From Reichenbachiella agariperforans (lineage in GTDB: Bacteria > Bacteroidota > Bacteroidia > Cytophagales > Cyclobacteriaceae), in assembly GCF_900142205.1 (NCBI RefSeq), contig NZ_FRAA01000010.1, positions 1-64,000 of the forward strand: a stretch of 64,000 nucleotides of DNA. Reading direction: 5' to 3'. Made by a program: the position numbers and the translations under genes. The notes beneath the pieces are model-generated. The model was not told where the DNA came from, searched no databases, and saw only the letters and a program-made list of their open reading frames with translations. Positions 50,798-58,742 of the stretch are shown one piece after another (positions within the stretch are counted from its first letter, which is position 1; each line of letters opens with the position of its first letter).

Positions 50798-51064
50798 TAT
50801 AAAATATAAATATTCAAATATCTGCAACAGTCGTATTTAAAAACATTTATTTTTATCCACACTACTCTATTTTCAAAAGAAACAAAACAGGCTAAAACAA
50901 TACGTATAATAACATTTACCACATCAATGTGGATAACTCCTTTAATTGTGGATAAAAATCAAAATCCACGATTTTATCACAAAACACATATTACACCCAA
51001 AAAGTAATCTCCTTTACTTTTCATCAAGGAAAAGATGCCGTAATAATTCCCTAACTTTATAGTT
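50798..51064. other. Candidate chromosomal replication origin (oriC): DnaA box cluster
   Basis: This 267-bp gene-free stretch is strongly AT-rich and holds three perfect DnaA boxes TTATCCACA: 50853-50861 on the plus strand, and 50928-50936 and 50947-50955 on the minus strand. AT-rich runs lie beside them. Genes are mostly minus-strand to the left (36.9-47.0 kb) and mostly plus-strand to the right (47.2-57.6 kb), as expected when replication starts here. rpmH and rnpA, frequent origin neighbours in bacteria, are 4 kb away. dnaA is not in the window. Confidence 0.65.
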
Positions 51065-51580
51065 ATGCTAAAAGTATCAAAACATAAACCTAAGACAATC
51101 ACGGGATTAGTACTTCTCACACTACTATTAACCAGTTCTCGACTGTTGCCCGCTCAAGAAATACAAGTCATCAAATTTGATCAACTCCATCAAATCATCA
51201 CTGACAAAAATGCACCCATACGAGTCATTAATTTTTGGGCCACTTGGTGCGCTCCATGCGTCAAAGAACTACCACAGTTTGAAGATTTATTAGATAAGTA
51301 CAAAAACTCTCCTACAGAGGTCATTCTCGTTAGTATGGATTTCGTTCAAAATCTAGACTCCAAAGTGAAAAAATTCGCAGAGAAAAAAAATCTAAAATCT
51401 AAGCTCTACCTGCTCGACGAAACAGACTACAATTCGTTTATAGATCGAATCGATCCGTCATGGAGTGGCGCAATCCCCGCAACATTGATTGTGGATGCGC
51501 GTAATGAGAAAAGGACATTCCTCGAAAAAGAATTCAAAGAAGGAGAGCTAGAAAAGGCTTACCTTGATTTTATCCAATAA
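51065..51580 (+). CDS. TlpA-like thioredoxin-fold protein
   Basis: 171 residues with a hydrophobic N-terminal segment (about 10-28, ending in LLPAQE) and a thioredoxin domain: INFWATWCAPCVKELPQ, with the CxxC pair Cys 62/Cys 65. The order and motifs match TlpA/ResA-type periplasmic thiol reductases, which reduce disulfides, for example in cytochrome c maturation. The following gene is another thioredoxin-fold protein 12 bp away, so the two probably form one redox unit. Confidence 0.9.
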   Translation: MLKVSKHKPKTITGLVLLTLLLTSSRLLPAQEIQVIKFDQLHQIITDKNAPIRVINFWATWCAPCVKELPQFEDLLDKYKNSPTEVILVSMDFVQNLDSKVKKFAEKKNLKSKLYLLDETDYNSFIDRIDPSWSGAIPATLIVDARNEKRTFLEKEFKEGELEKAYLDFIQ

Positions 51581-51592
51581 ACCATACATCTC

Positions 51593-52228
51593 ATGAAAAA
51601 ATCCATCTTTATCCGCTCAGCAGCTACAGCTTTTCTTTGCTTCGTATTATTCAATTATACCTTAGCCAACACACCCAAAGCAGAAGGCTATAAAGTAGGA
51701 GATCAAGCTATTTCGTTTCAACTCAAGAACGTTGATGGGAAAATGGTATCTCCAGCAGATTACCAATCAGCTAAAGGCTTCATCGTAGTATTCACCTGCA
51801 ATACATGTCCATATTCAAAACTATACGAAAGCCGTATCGAAGCACTCAACCAAAAATATGCAAGCAAAGGCTACCCAGTACTCGCCATCAACTCTAACGA
51901 CATGACCAAACAGCCTGGAGATTCTTTTGAAGAAATGGTCAAGACATCAAATGCAGGCGAATACTCTTTCCCATACCTATATGACGAATCACAGGAGATT
52001 GCGACTGCCTATGGCGCAACCAAAACTCCGCATGTATACGTGCTAGAAAAAAACAAGAAAAATCTCCAAGTAAAGTATATCGGCGCTATTGATAACAATG
52101 CCAGAGATGAAAAATCAGCAACCGACAAATATGTAGAAAATGCCGTAGATGCACTACTCGCTAACAAACCAGTCAGTACAACCTCTACCAAAGCCATAGG
52201 CTGCACCATCAAATGGAAAGAAGCTTAG
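51593..52228 (+). CDS. Thioredoxin-fold AhpC/TSA-like protein, exported
   Basis: 211 residues with a signal peptide (about 1-25, ending YTLAN). The fold is of the redoxin type: KVGDQAISFQLKNVDGK, VVFTCNTCPYSKLYE with Cys 69 and Cys 72 (CNTC), and ATKTPHVYVLE. It is probably periplasmic and forms a pair with the preceding TlpA-like gene. Its stop TAG (52226-52228) overlaps the stop of the convergent M16 peptidase gene by 3 bases. Confidence 0.85.
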   Translation: MKKSIFIRSAATAFLCFVLFNYTLANTPKAEGYKVGDQAISFQLKNVDGKMVSPADYQSAKGFIVVFTCNTCPYSKLYESRIEALNQKYASKGYPVLAINSNDMTKQPGDSFEEMVKTSNAGEYSFPYLYDESQEIATAYGATKTPHVYVLEKNKKNLQVKYIGAIDNNARDEKSATDKYVENAVDALLANKPVSTTSTKAIGCTIKWKEA

Positions 52229-53466
52229 GCTTTTGGTTTGGAATGATAATACAGTGTTGAGCAATTTGTTTTGTTCAACACTTTTTTTGCTTCAGCCACC
52301 ACGCTTTCTTCAGTCACCGCATTAATTCTATCTACTTCTTCGTCTATTAGGCTTGTGTTTCCTAACATCGTATAGTAAGCCAAATTAATGGCACGGTTTA
52401 GCACTTCGACTTCTGAAAAAACATGTGACGACTCTGCGTGCATTTTGACACGATCTAACTCTCCTGGTTCTAATCCTTCACTGATCAAAAGCTCAACCTC
52501 TTCCTCCACCAACTCATCCACTTCCTCGAAAGTCACTCCTTCTTTGAGTTTCCCAGAGACTACCAGCAATCCTGCGTCTGTAGAATCAGTAATATAGGCC
52601 GAGACAGCACTGAGTACCGCCTTCCCTTTGACGAGCGCATTGTAAAGCCTCGACGACTTCCCTCTACCCAGTACATCACTCAGTAAATCGTGTGTATGAT
52701 AGTTCGCCCCGAACTTTGCATCCATATGATACACCTTATAGAAAACATCTAAAGGCACGTCAGCTTCTGTATGAATACTCCTAGCCTCTGCCTGCTTCGG
52801 TTCAACAGGCAAGTCACGATGATATGGTTTCCCAGCTGGGATGGGGCCAAACCACTTCTCAGTGAGTGACTTTACTTGATCGAACGTCACGTCACCAGCC
52901 ACCACTAAGACTGCATTATTAGGGATGTAGTATTTATGAAAAAATGCCTTCACATCTTCCATCGTTGCGTTTTCGATATGAGAAATCTCCTTCCCAATGG
53001 TCGCCCATCTGTAGGGATGCTTCTGATAGGCCAACGGTCTCAGTTTCAACCAAGCATCGCCATAGGGCTGATTCAAATAGCGCTGATTAAACTCCTCGAT
53101 CACGACCTTGCGCTGCACCTCGAGCACTTCTGGATCAAACGAGAGAGAATTCATCCGGTCTGACTCCAACCAAAATGCCGTCTCGAGATTATTAGATGGA
53201 ATGGTAATATAGTAATTGGTCATATCCGCACTCGTAAAGGCATTATTATTACCTCCTACCTTCTGAAGCGGCTCATCGAAGGAATCTATATTTTCCGATC
53301 CGCCAAACATGAGATGCTCAAACAAATGGGCAAACCCCGTCTGCTCAGGATCTTCGTCACGCGACCCTACATCGTACATCAAGTTAAGTACTGCTACTTT
53401 CGTCGTATGATCCTCGTGCACAATCACCTTTAATCCATTCTCTAATTCAAACCGCTGATACTCCAT
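52225..53466 (-). CDS. M16 family zinc metallopeptidase
   Basis: 413 residues from ATG at 53466 (earlier in-frame starts add about 77 residues with no domain). The inverted zinc motif HxxEH is at 47-51 (HLFEHLMFGG), with further conserved acidic residues in VIEEFNQRYLNQPYG. One M16 catalytic half is followed by an inactive-type half (about 165-380). Members degrade peptides; Bacteroidota often carry a processing-peptidase-like copy. No signal peptide, so cytoplasmic or anchored otherwise. The gene converges with the thioredoxin-fold gene. Confidence 0.9.
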   Translation of the reverse strand: MEYQRFELENGLKVIVHEDHTTKVAVLNLMYDVGSRDEDPEQTGFAHLFEHLMFGGSENIDSFDEPLQKVGGNNNAFTSADMTNYYITIPSNNLETAFWLESDRMNSLSFDPEVLEVQRKVVIEEFNQRYLNQPYGDAWLKLRPLAYQKHPYRWATIGKEISHIENATMEDVKAFFHKYYIPNNAVLVVAGDVTFDQVKSLTEKWFGPIPAGKPYHRDLPVEPKQAEARSIHTEADVPLDVFYKVYHMDAKFGANYHTHDLLSDVLGRGKSSRLYNALVKGKAVLSAVSAYITDSTDAGLLVVSGKLKEGVTFEEVDELVEEEVELLISEGLEPGELDRVKMHAESSHVFSEVEVLNRAINLAYYTMLGNTSLIDEEVDRINAVTEESVVAEAKKVLNKTNCSTLYYHSKPKA

Positions 53467-53574
53467 AGTTTCCTTTCGTTCGCTGCAAAAATAGAATCCA
53501 TTTCGACTTAACCGCATACTTCTAAATTTTATGACAAAAACTCTTGGAAAAGGACAGGTATAGCCACCTATAAT

Positions 53575-53582
53575 TAAATTTG
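53575..53582 (+). promoter_or_regulatory. -7 element ahead of the E1 dehydrogenase gene
   Basis: TAAATTTG matches TAnnTTTG. It lies 33 bp before the small ORF at 53615 and 159 bp before the E1 gene. No clear TTTG is at the -33 position. Confidence 0.4.
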
Positions 53583-53614
53583 CTTCTGATTTAAGTGAAG
53601 CACTTACCATATTA

Positions 53615-53704
53615 ATGCATAAAGTTAAAGGAGAAGATATCACACAAAGTGATTGGAAAGGGATGACCAAACAAGAAATCCCTCGTCCCAGACGCATTAC
53701 TTAG
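53615..53704 (+). CDS. Possible 29-residue leader peptide
   Basis: ATG 53615 to TAG 53704 encodes MHKVKGEDITQSDWKGM, then TKQEIPRPRRIT. The composition is protein-like and a -7 element is 33 bp upstream. It ends 36 bp before the E1 gene, so it could be a leader peptide, a small protein or a gene remnant. No family is recognised. Confidence 0.3.
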   Translation: MHKVKGEDITQSDWKGMTKQEIPRPRRIT

Positions 53705-53740
53705 ACCAATGAAGCCCCAACCCGTTTGAAGCAGGTTCTG

Positions 53741-55720
53741 ATGAAATTTGACATAAAAAAACTAAACCCGTCCGAATTACTATCTATGTACAGGTCGCTG
53801 TTGCTGCCCAGGCTCATAGAAGACAAAATGCTAATCCTACTTCGTCAGGGCAAAATCTCCAAGTGGTTTTCGGGCTATGGGCAAGAAGCCATCTCTGTCG
53901 GTGCAACACTGGCGATGACAGAGGACGAGTACATCCTGCCGATGCACCGCAACTTAGGCATATTCACAACACGCCAAGTTCCACTTCACAGGCTTTTTGC
54001 ACAGTTCCAAGGTAAGGTCAGCGGATTCACCAAAGGCAGAGACCGCTCCTTTCATTTTGGATCAAAAGAACACCACCTCGTCGGTATGATCTCTCATCTC
54101 GGCGCACAACTCGGTGTAGCAGATGGTATAGCACTCGCACACCAGCTCAAAGGACAGCAAAAAGCCACACTGGTCATTTCAGGAGACGGAGGAGCAAGTG
54201 AAGGAGATTTTCATGAGGCACTCAATCTGGCAGCGGTATGGCAGTTACCCGTTATATTCCTCATCGAAAACAACCACTGGGGACTCTCCACACCGAGCAG
54301 CGAACAGTTCAACATGAAGACCTTTGCTCAGAAAGGACCAGGGTACGGTATACAAACCCGCCAAGCCAATGGCAACAACCTTCTAGAAGTCTATCACACT
54401 GTCCAAGAAGCAGCAGAGACCATACGTCAGCAACCCCAACCCATCCTCATCGAATGTATGACTTTTAGAATCCGCGGACATGAAGAGGCTAGTGGGACAA
54501 AATACTACCCCGAGGGTCTAATAGAAGAATGGAGCAAAAAAGATCCTATTAGTAATTTCGAATCTTTTCTAAAGGATAAGAAAATTCTCTCTGAGGAGAA
54601 AAGCGAAGCGATCAAATCTGAGCTCAATCAACAGATCAGCGAAGCAATCAATCTCGCCAACGAAGAAGAACTGGTCAAAGCAGAAACCAACAAAGAGATA
54701 AATGACCTGTTTGCGTCTTACCAACCTAAAATCACGATTCCTAAATCCAGACGAAAAAACACCTTACGGTTCGTAGATGCCATATCCGAGGGATTAAAAC
54801 AAAGCCTAATACGCTATCCCGAACTCGTAATAATGGGACAGGATATTGCTGAATATGGCGGAGTGTTCAAGGTCACAGAAGGGCTCGTGGAGACATTCGG
54901 TAAGAACAGAATCCGAAATACGCCTATTTGCGAATCAGCTGTATTAGGAGCAGCGTTAGGCCTCTCTATTCAAGGCGTGAAAGCTGTGGTAGAGATGCAG
55001 TTCGCGGATTTCGTAACTTGCGGATTCAATCAAATCGTAAACAACATCGCCATGAGCCACTACCGCTGGGGACAACTCGCAGATGTAGTCGTGAGAATGC
55101 CTACAGGTGCGGGCGTAGGTGCAGGCCCCTATCACTCTCAGTCCACAGAGGCATGGTTTTTTCACACGCCTGGGCTTAAAATAGTCTACCCTTCCAATCC
55201 CTATGACGCCAAAGGCCTCTTGAATGCAGCCATAGAGGAAACTAATCCATTCCTATACTTCGAACACAAAGCACTCTATCGCTCGAAAACGCAAAATGTA
55301 CCGCAAGACTACTACACCGTGGAAGTAGGCAAGGCAAAGTATATCTCAAAAGGAGAAGACCTCACAATCATCACCTATGGCATGGGTGTACATTGGGCGA
55401 TGGACATCCTAGACGAACTAGATGACATAGAGGCCGATCTGATTGACCTGAGAACGCTAGTTCCCTGGGACAAAACAACGGTAGAGCAATCCATCAAGAA
55501 AACAGGCAAGGCCATCATCTTACATGAAGACAACCTAACGGGTGGAATCGGTGCAGAAATCGCTGCTTGGATAGGAGAGTACTGCTTTCTATCCCTAGAT
55601 GCACCTGTGATGAGGGAGGGCAGTCTGGACACCCCTGTCCCCTTTGCAAAGAGCTTGGAAGACAATTTCCTACCTAAAAATCGCTTCAAAGAAAAGCTCA
55701 TCGAGCTGCATCAGTTTTGA
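53741..55720 (+). CDS. Fused E1 alpha/beta 2-oxoacid dehydrogenase (branched-chain type)
   Basis: 659 residues from ATG 53741 (a TTG 15 bp upstream is less likely). Residues 1-320 are the E1 alpha part with the thiamine-diphosphate motif GDGGASEGDFHEALNLAAVW, then IENNHWGLS. Residues about 335-659 are the E1 beta part (FVDAISEGLKQSL, GQDIAEYGGVFKVTEGL, MPTGAGVGAGPYHSQSTEAW). The two halves, separate genes in most bacteria, are fused as is common in Bacteroidota. It decarboxylates a branched-chain or related 2-oxoacid for an E2/E3 complex. No E2 or E3 gene is nearby. Substrate is inferred from the family only. Confidence 0.9.
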   Translation: MKFDIKKLNPSELLSMYRSLLLPRLIEDKMLILLRQGKISKWFSGYGQEAISVGATLAMTEDEYILPMHRNLGIFTTRQVPLHRLFAQFQGKVSGFTKGRDRSFHFGSKEHHLVGMISHLGAQLGVADGIALAHQLKGQQKATLVISGDGGASEGDFHEALNLAAVWQLPVIFLIENNHWGLSTPSSEQFNMKTFAQKGPGYGIQTRQANGNNLLEVYHTVQEAAETIRQQPQPILIECMTFRIRGHEEASGTKYYPEGLIEEWSKKDPISNFESFLKDKKILSEEKSEAIKSELNQQISEAINLANEEELVKAETNKEINDLFASYQPKITIPKSRRKNTLRFVDAISEGLKQSLIRYPELVIMGQDIAEYGGVFKVTEGLVETFGKNRIRNTPICESAVLGAALGLSIQGVKAVVEMQFADFVTCGFNQIVNNIAMSHYRWGQLADVVVRMPTGAGVGAGPYHSQSTEAWFFHTPGLKIVYPSNPYDAKGLLNAAIEETNPFLYFEHKALYRSKTQNVPQDYYTVEVGKAKYISKGEDLTIITYGMGVHWAMDILDELDDIEADLIDLRTLVPWDKTTVEQSIKKTGKAIILHEDNLTGGIGAEIAAWIGEYCFLSLDAPVMREGSLDTPVPFAKSLEDNFLPKNRFKEKLIELHQF

Positions 55721-55831
55721 TCATTAGTTACATACCCAGTCATTCGTCATGCTAGATAGATGTTTTACAACCACAGGCTTAAATTTATTTACTAACTTTC
55801 CGTTGTGTTAGTGGGTGTAGTAGAATAATTA

Positions 55832-57256
55832 ATGAACAAACGAAATCTTCTCATTTTGATCATAGGAATAGTTGTCATGTTACTGGCAACAGAGAACTCC
55901 TATGCACAGCTATTAGAAGACCGCAACAAGCTGAAGACCCACTCAAAGAAAAGGGAAGGTTTCTCTCCTTTTAAAAAACGTATAAAAAAATCAAAGGCAC
56001 AAGGCAAACCCTCTGTAGTCAAAGCAGATAAACCTAAGTTTTCAAAAAACGTGGCAGGTGATCACAAAGCCAGAAAGATCAACCCTAAGTTCAGCAAACC
56101 ACAAAAATCTAAATCAAGATACGCGGTTCAGCCTCGCTACTCTAGAGAGAATGCGGGACAATCTGGACGTGGCATCAAAGTCAATCCGCGGTACAGCCAA
56201 AACAATGCGGGACAATCCAAAAGAAAATTCAAAGTAAGTCCACGCTACTCACAAGAAAACGCTGGACAGGTTGGTCACAAGTGGAAAATCAGTCCACGAT
56301 TTACTCAAGAGCATGCGGGTAACTACGGTCGAAGCAAAAAAATACAGCCCCGATTTAGCCAGCAGAATGCAGGTCAAATCAGCCACAAAATGTCCGTCAA
56401 TCCACGATTTACACAAGAGCATGCAGGCAACTATGGACGTCAAAAGAAGATTCAACCAAGATTTAGCCAGCAGAATTCTGGCCAGATTAGTCACAAGATG
56501 AAAGTGAGTCCTAGATTTACGCAAGAAAATGCAGGTGAAGTAGGACACAAAATCGTGATTAATCCACGGTTCACGCAAGAGAATGCAGGACAAGTCGGAC
56601 ATAAAATAGTTGTCAATCCAAGATTCACACAGAATAACGCAGGTGAATACAAGAAAAAGAACATCAAACCGAGGTTTTCGAAAGAGAATGCTGGGGAATT
56701 TGGTCACGGCACACGTGTACGCCCACGCTACACGAGAAACAACGCCGGTGATGTCCCCTACCGAAAAGTATCCCCACGGTATTCTATCCCGCCAGACTAT
56801 GCCAAAGCAACTGCTAACAACCAAAAAAGTGGATTTTTGACGAATGTCAACCTGATCATTGACAGAGCGAAATACAAAAAGCAACCCGCCCAAAAATCAC
56901 TAGGACCAAAAACAGTCAAACCAACATACAGTCAACCAAATACAGCAGGACAACACAACGAAAGCATCAAGAGCTATAAAAAACAAACGGATAAATCCGT
57001 ACGCAACTCACCCAATTATCAGCTAGCCACTTACACAGGTAAGGTTCGAAAACTCCGAAAAACAAGTGACATGCACCCGAGTGCTAGACACCTCTCTGCC
57101 AAAGGGGACGACAGCAGAGTCGTACGAGATACCAAAAGAAAACTAAATGTATCGTGGGTACGCATGTTCGGGAACCAAACGCAACCGGATGCGGTTAAGG
57201 ACAAAGTTGGCAAAGCCAAATTTGACAAAGACGAAAAAGACATTTGGAACAATTAA
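55832..57256 (+). CDS. Exported basic protein with 18-residue PRF-NAG repeats
   Basis: 474 residues with a signal peptide (1-26, ending NSYAQ). After a lysine-rich linker, residues 101-314 consist of about twelve copies of an 18-residue unit with consensus PRFTQENAG followed by a basic, hydrophobic tail such as QVGHKIVVN; a final partial copy is at 315. Two degenerate copies precede (from about 67). Pro, Arg, Asn-Ala-Gly and a Lys/His-rich end are near invariant. The C-terminus (about 345-474) is basic and non-repetitive. I recognise no family; the strongly positive, regular repeat suggests a structural or polymer-binding role outside the inner membrane. The start of the ytxJ gene follows 2 bp after its stop. 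Confidence 0.85.
   Translation: MNKRNLLILIIGIVVMLLATENSYAQLLEDRNKLKTHSKKREGFSPFKKRIKKSKAQGKPSVVKADKPKFSKNVAGDHKARKINPKFSKPQKSKSRYAVQPRYSRENAGQSGRGIKVNPRYSQNNAGQSKRKFKVSPRYSQENAGQVGHKWKISPRFTQEHAGNYGRSKKIQPRFSQQNAGQISHKMSVNPRFTQEHAGNYGRQKKIQPRFSQQNSGQISHKMKVSPRFTQENAGEVGHKIVINPRFTQENAGQVGHKIVVNPRFTQNNAGEYKKKNIKPRFSKENAGEFGHGTRVRPRYTRNNAGDVPYRKVSPRYSIPPDYAKATANNQKSGFLTNVNLIIDRAKYKKQPAQKSLGPKTVKPTYSQPNTAGQHNESIKSYKKQTDKSVRNSPNYQLATYTGKVRKLRKTSDMHPSARHLSAKGDDSRVVRDTKRKLNVSWVRMFGNQTQPDAVKDKVGKAKFDKDEKDIWNN
56132..56773 (+). repeat. Coding tandem repeat, 54-bp unit (12 copies)
   Basis: DNA of the 18-residue repeats in the basic protein above. Period 54 bp, with two units one codon shorter. Neighbouring copies 4-7 are most alike in an alternating A-B pattern, suggesting duplication of a two-unit block. 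There are no spacers, so it is not a CRISPR array. Confidence 0.85.
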
Positions 57257-57258
57257 TT

Positions 57259-57612
57259 ATGAACTGGGAAACACTAACATCTACAGCACAACTGACGGAT
57301 CTTATTAATGCATCACACGAAAACCCCGTCTTGATATTCAAACACAGTACACGCTGTAGCATTAGTAGCATGGCTCTCAATAGATTAGAGCGCTCATGGA
57401 ATCTAGAAGAAGCACAGCCTTTGACACCATACTATCTAGACCTAATCGCTCACCGAGATGTATCGAGTGCCATCGCAGCACAACTGGGCGTAGAACACCA
57501 GTCTCCACAAGTAGTAGTCATCTCAGACGGCAAAGCCATCTACAACAACTCTCACATGGGCATCTCCTACAACGATATCATCAAAATAGCCAAAGATTTA
57601 AGCCCAGCTTAA
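57259..57612 (+). CDS. ytxJ: YtxJ-type bacillithiol system thiol protein
   Basis: 117 residues from ATG 57259. A thioredoxin-like fold with FKHSTRCSISSMALNRLER, the single-cysteine YtxJ signature (HSxxCxxSxxA), and SPQVVVISDGKAIYNNSH. It is a bacilliredoxin-like protein that would remove mixed disulfides with bacillithiol. It follows the 18-residue-repeat gene by 2 bp. Its stop overlaps the stop of the convergent membrane-protein gene (57609-57612, TTAA). Confidence 0.88.
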   Translation: MNWETLTSTAQLTDLINASHENPVLIFKHSTRCSISSMALNRLERSWNLEEAQPLTPYYLDLIAHRDVSSAIAAQLGVEHQSPQVVVISDGKAIYNNSHMGISYNDIIKIAKDLSPA

Positions 57613-58214
57613 ATCTCGGTTTCTTCGTTGTTTAGAGACTCCACCATCTTTTTGATCTGCTGAGCCTTCTTGCCATACATATAGTAGAACATATAATAGG
57701 CAAAAACCAAACTCCCGGCAATCACAACTCCTGCCCATATCCATTTCCACATAGACACGGTATCCAACATCGCTTCGAAATCATCGTGTTGGATATAGCC
57801 CAAATAAAAACCGAGTAAGAATGAGGCAATTCCTATCACCACAAGTGTGATCTTAAAATGCGTAATAAACCTACAAATACTCTGGTGCACCTCGTTGAGG
57901 TACTGAACAACATTATTATCTATAAATTTCCGATCTAGCTTTTGAATCAAAATATGATAATAGTAGAAAAAACCGAAATTGATCAGAAGTAATACACCAG
58001 CAGCCACCCAGTATTGCACATAGCTCAAGTACACTCCTATGAGTGACAGCACTATCAGATTAGCCCATCGCTCTATGCGCAAGGTTTTCACGAATTTGGA
58101 CACAATGTTTTGGGGCTGCTGCTTGATGATCGCATCAATCGCCTCCTCAGAATAGCTAAACCGCTCCTGATTCCCTCCTTGCTTCCATATCTGCTTAATA
58201 TCCAGTTCTTCCAT
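57609..58214 (-). CDS. Membrane protein paired with an ECF sigma factor (anti-sigma candidate)
   Basis: 201 residues. A cytoplasmic N-terminal segment (MEELDIKQIWKQGGNQERFS) is followed by four hydrophobic segments (about 70-90, 92-110, 135-155, 172-192). The gene overlaps the ECF sigma factor gene by 20 bp, the usual arrangement of a sigma factor and its membrane-bound anti-sigma partner. No zinc motif of the ZAS type (HxxxCxxC) is present. The role is inferred from context; I recognise no family. Confidence 0.65.
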   Translation of the reverse strand: MEELDIKQIWKQGGNQERFSYSEEAIDAIIKQQPQNIVSKFVKTLRIERWANLIVLSLIGVYLSYVQYWVAAGVLLLINFGFFYYYHILIQKLDRKFIDNNVVQYLNEVHQSICRFITHFKITLVVIGIASFLLGFYLGYIQHDDFEAMLDTVSMWKWIWAGVVIAGSLVFAYYMFYYMYGKKAQQIKKMVESLNNEETEI

Positions 58215-58680
58215 CGATTATTTTCTTTAACTGGTTTTTCACTCGATTGACTTTTGCGCCCACGTTGGTCACGGTGATACCCAGTATTTCTGCCATTTCT
58301 TTATAACTTTTCTCCTCCAGATAGAGCAGTATCACCGCTCTATCCGACTCTTTGAGTAGCTTGATTGCCTTGTACAGCATACTCAACTGCTCCTCCTCTA
58401 CGACATCCTTTTCTTCAGCGATATCGGGCAACTGCTCCCGAGCCACTGATACGATTTTTTTCTTATTTCTGAGTTGTGAAAGACAGACATTAAGACAGAC
58501 TCTATAGACCCACGTCGAGAGCTTAGAAGCGCCACGAAACGAATCAAAAGACCTCCACAACTGAATAACACACTCCTGATAATAGTCATTAAAATCTTCC
58601 GCCGTATCGGTATAGATTCTGCACACCTTCGCTATGATGCGGTGATGTTCTTCTAAGAAAGGCTGGAAATCAGATTTCAT
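58195..58680 (-). CDS. ECF RNA polymerase sigma factor
   Basis: 161 residues: region 2 (about 12-80: DFNDYYQECVIQLWRSFDSF, then LSTWVYRVCLNVCLSQLR) and region 4 (about 105-155: LLKESDRAVILLYLEEKSYKEMAEILGITVTNVGAKVNRVK). It directs RNA polymerase to a stress- or envelope-type promoter set. Its 20-bp overlap with a small membrane protein points to control by that protein. Confidence 0.92.
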   Translation of the reverse strand: MKSDFQPFLEEHHRIIAKVCRIYTDTAEDFNDYYQECVIQLWRSFDSFRGASKLSTWVYRVCLNVCLSQLRNKKKIVSVAREQLPDIAEEKDVVEEEQLSMLYKAIKLLKESDRAVILLYLEEKSYKEMAEILGITVTNVGAKVNRVKNQLKKIIDGRTGY

Positions 58681-58742
58681 TCAACTATTTAAGTTCACTT
58701 CATTAGTAGCAACTATTGCTACGGTATTACAACGATCGGCAA

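Noticed and set aside
50798-51064. Plain upstream region of the TlpA-like gene
   Set aside because: Three perfect DnaA boxes within 103 bp and the gene-direction switch make a simple promoter region an insufficient explanation, although the boxes could also regulate that gene.
52225-53697. 490-residue version of the M16 peptidase
   Set aside because: The first 77 residues have no domain character and run through the upstream intergenic region; the ATG at 53466 begins the M16 fold directly.
56249-56893. Antisense open frame of 214 codons over the 18-residue-repeat gene
   Set aside because: Its repetition only mirrors the 54-bp repeat of the plus strand; the plus frame has a signal peptide and a consistent repeat.
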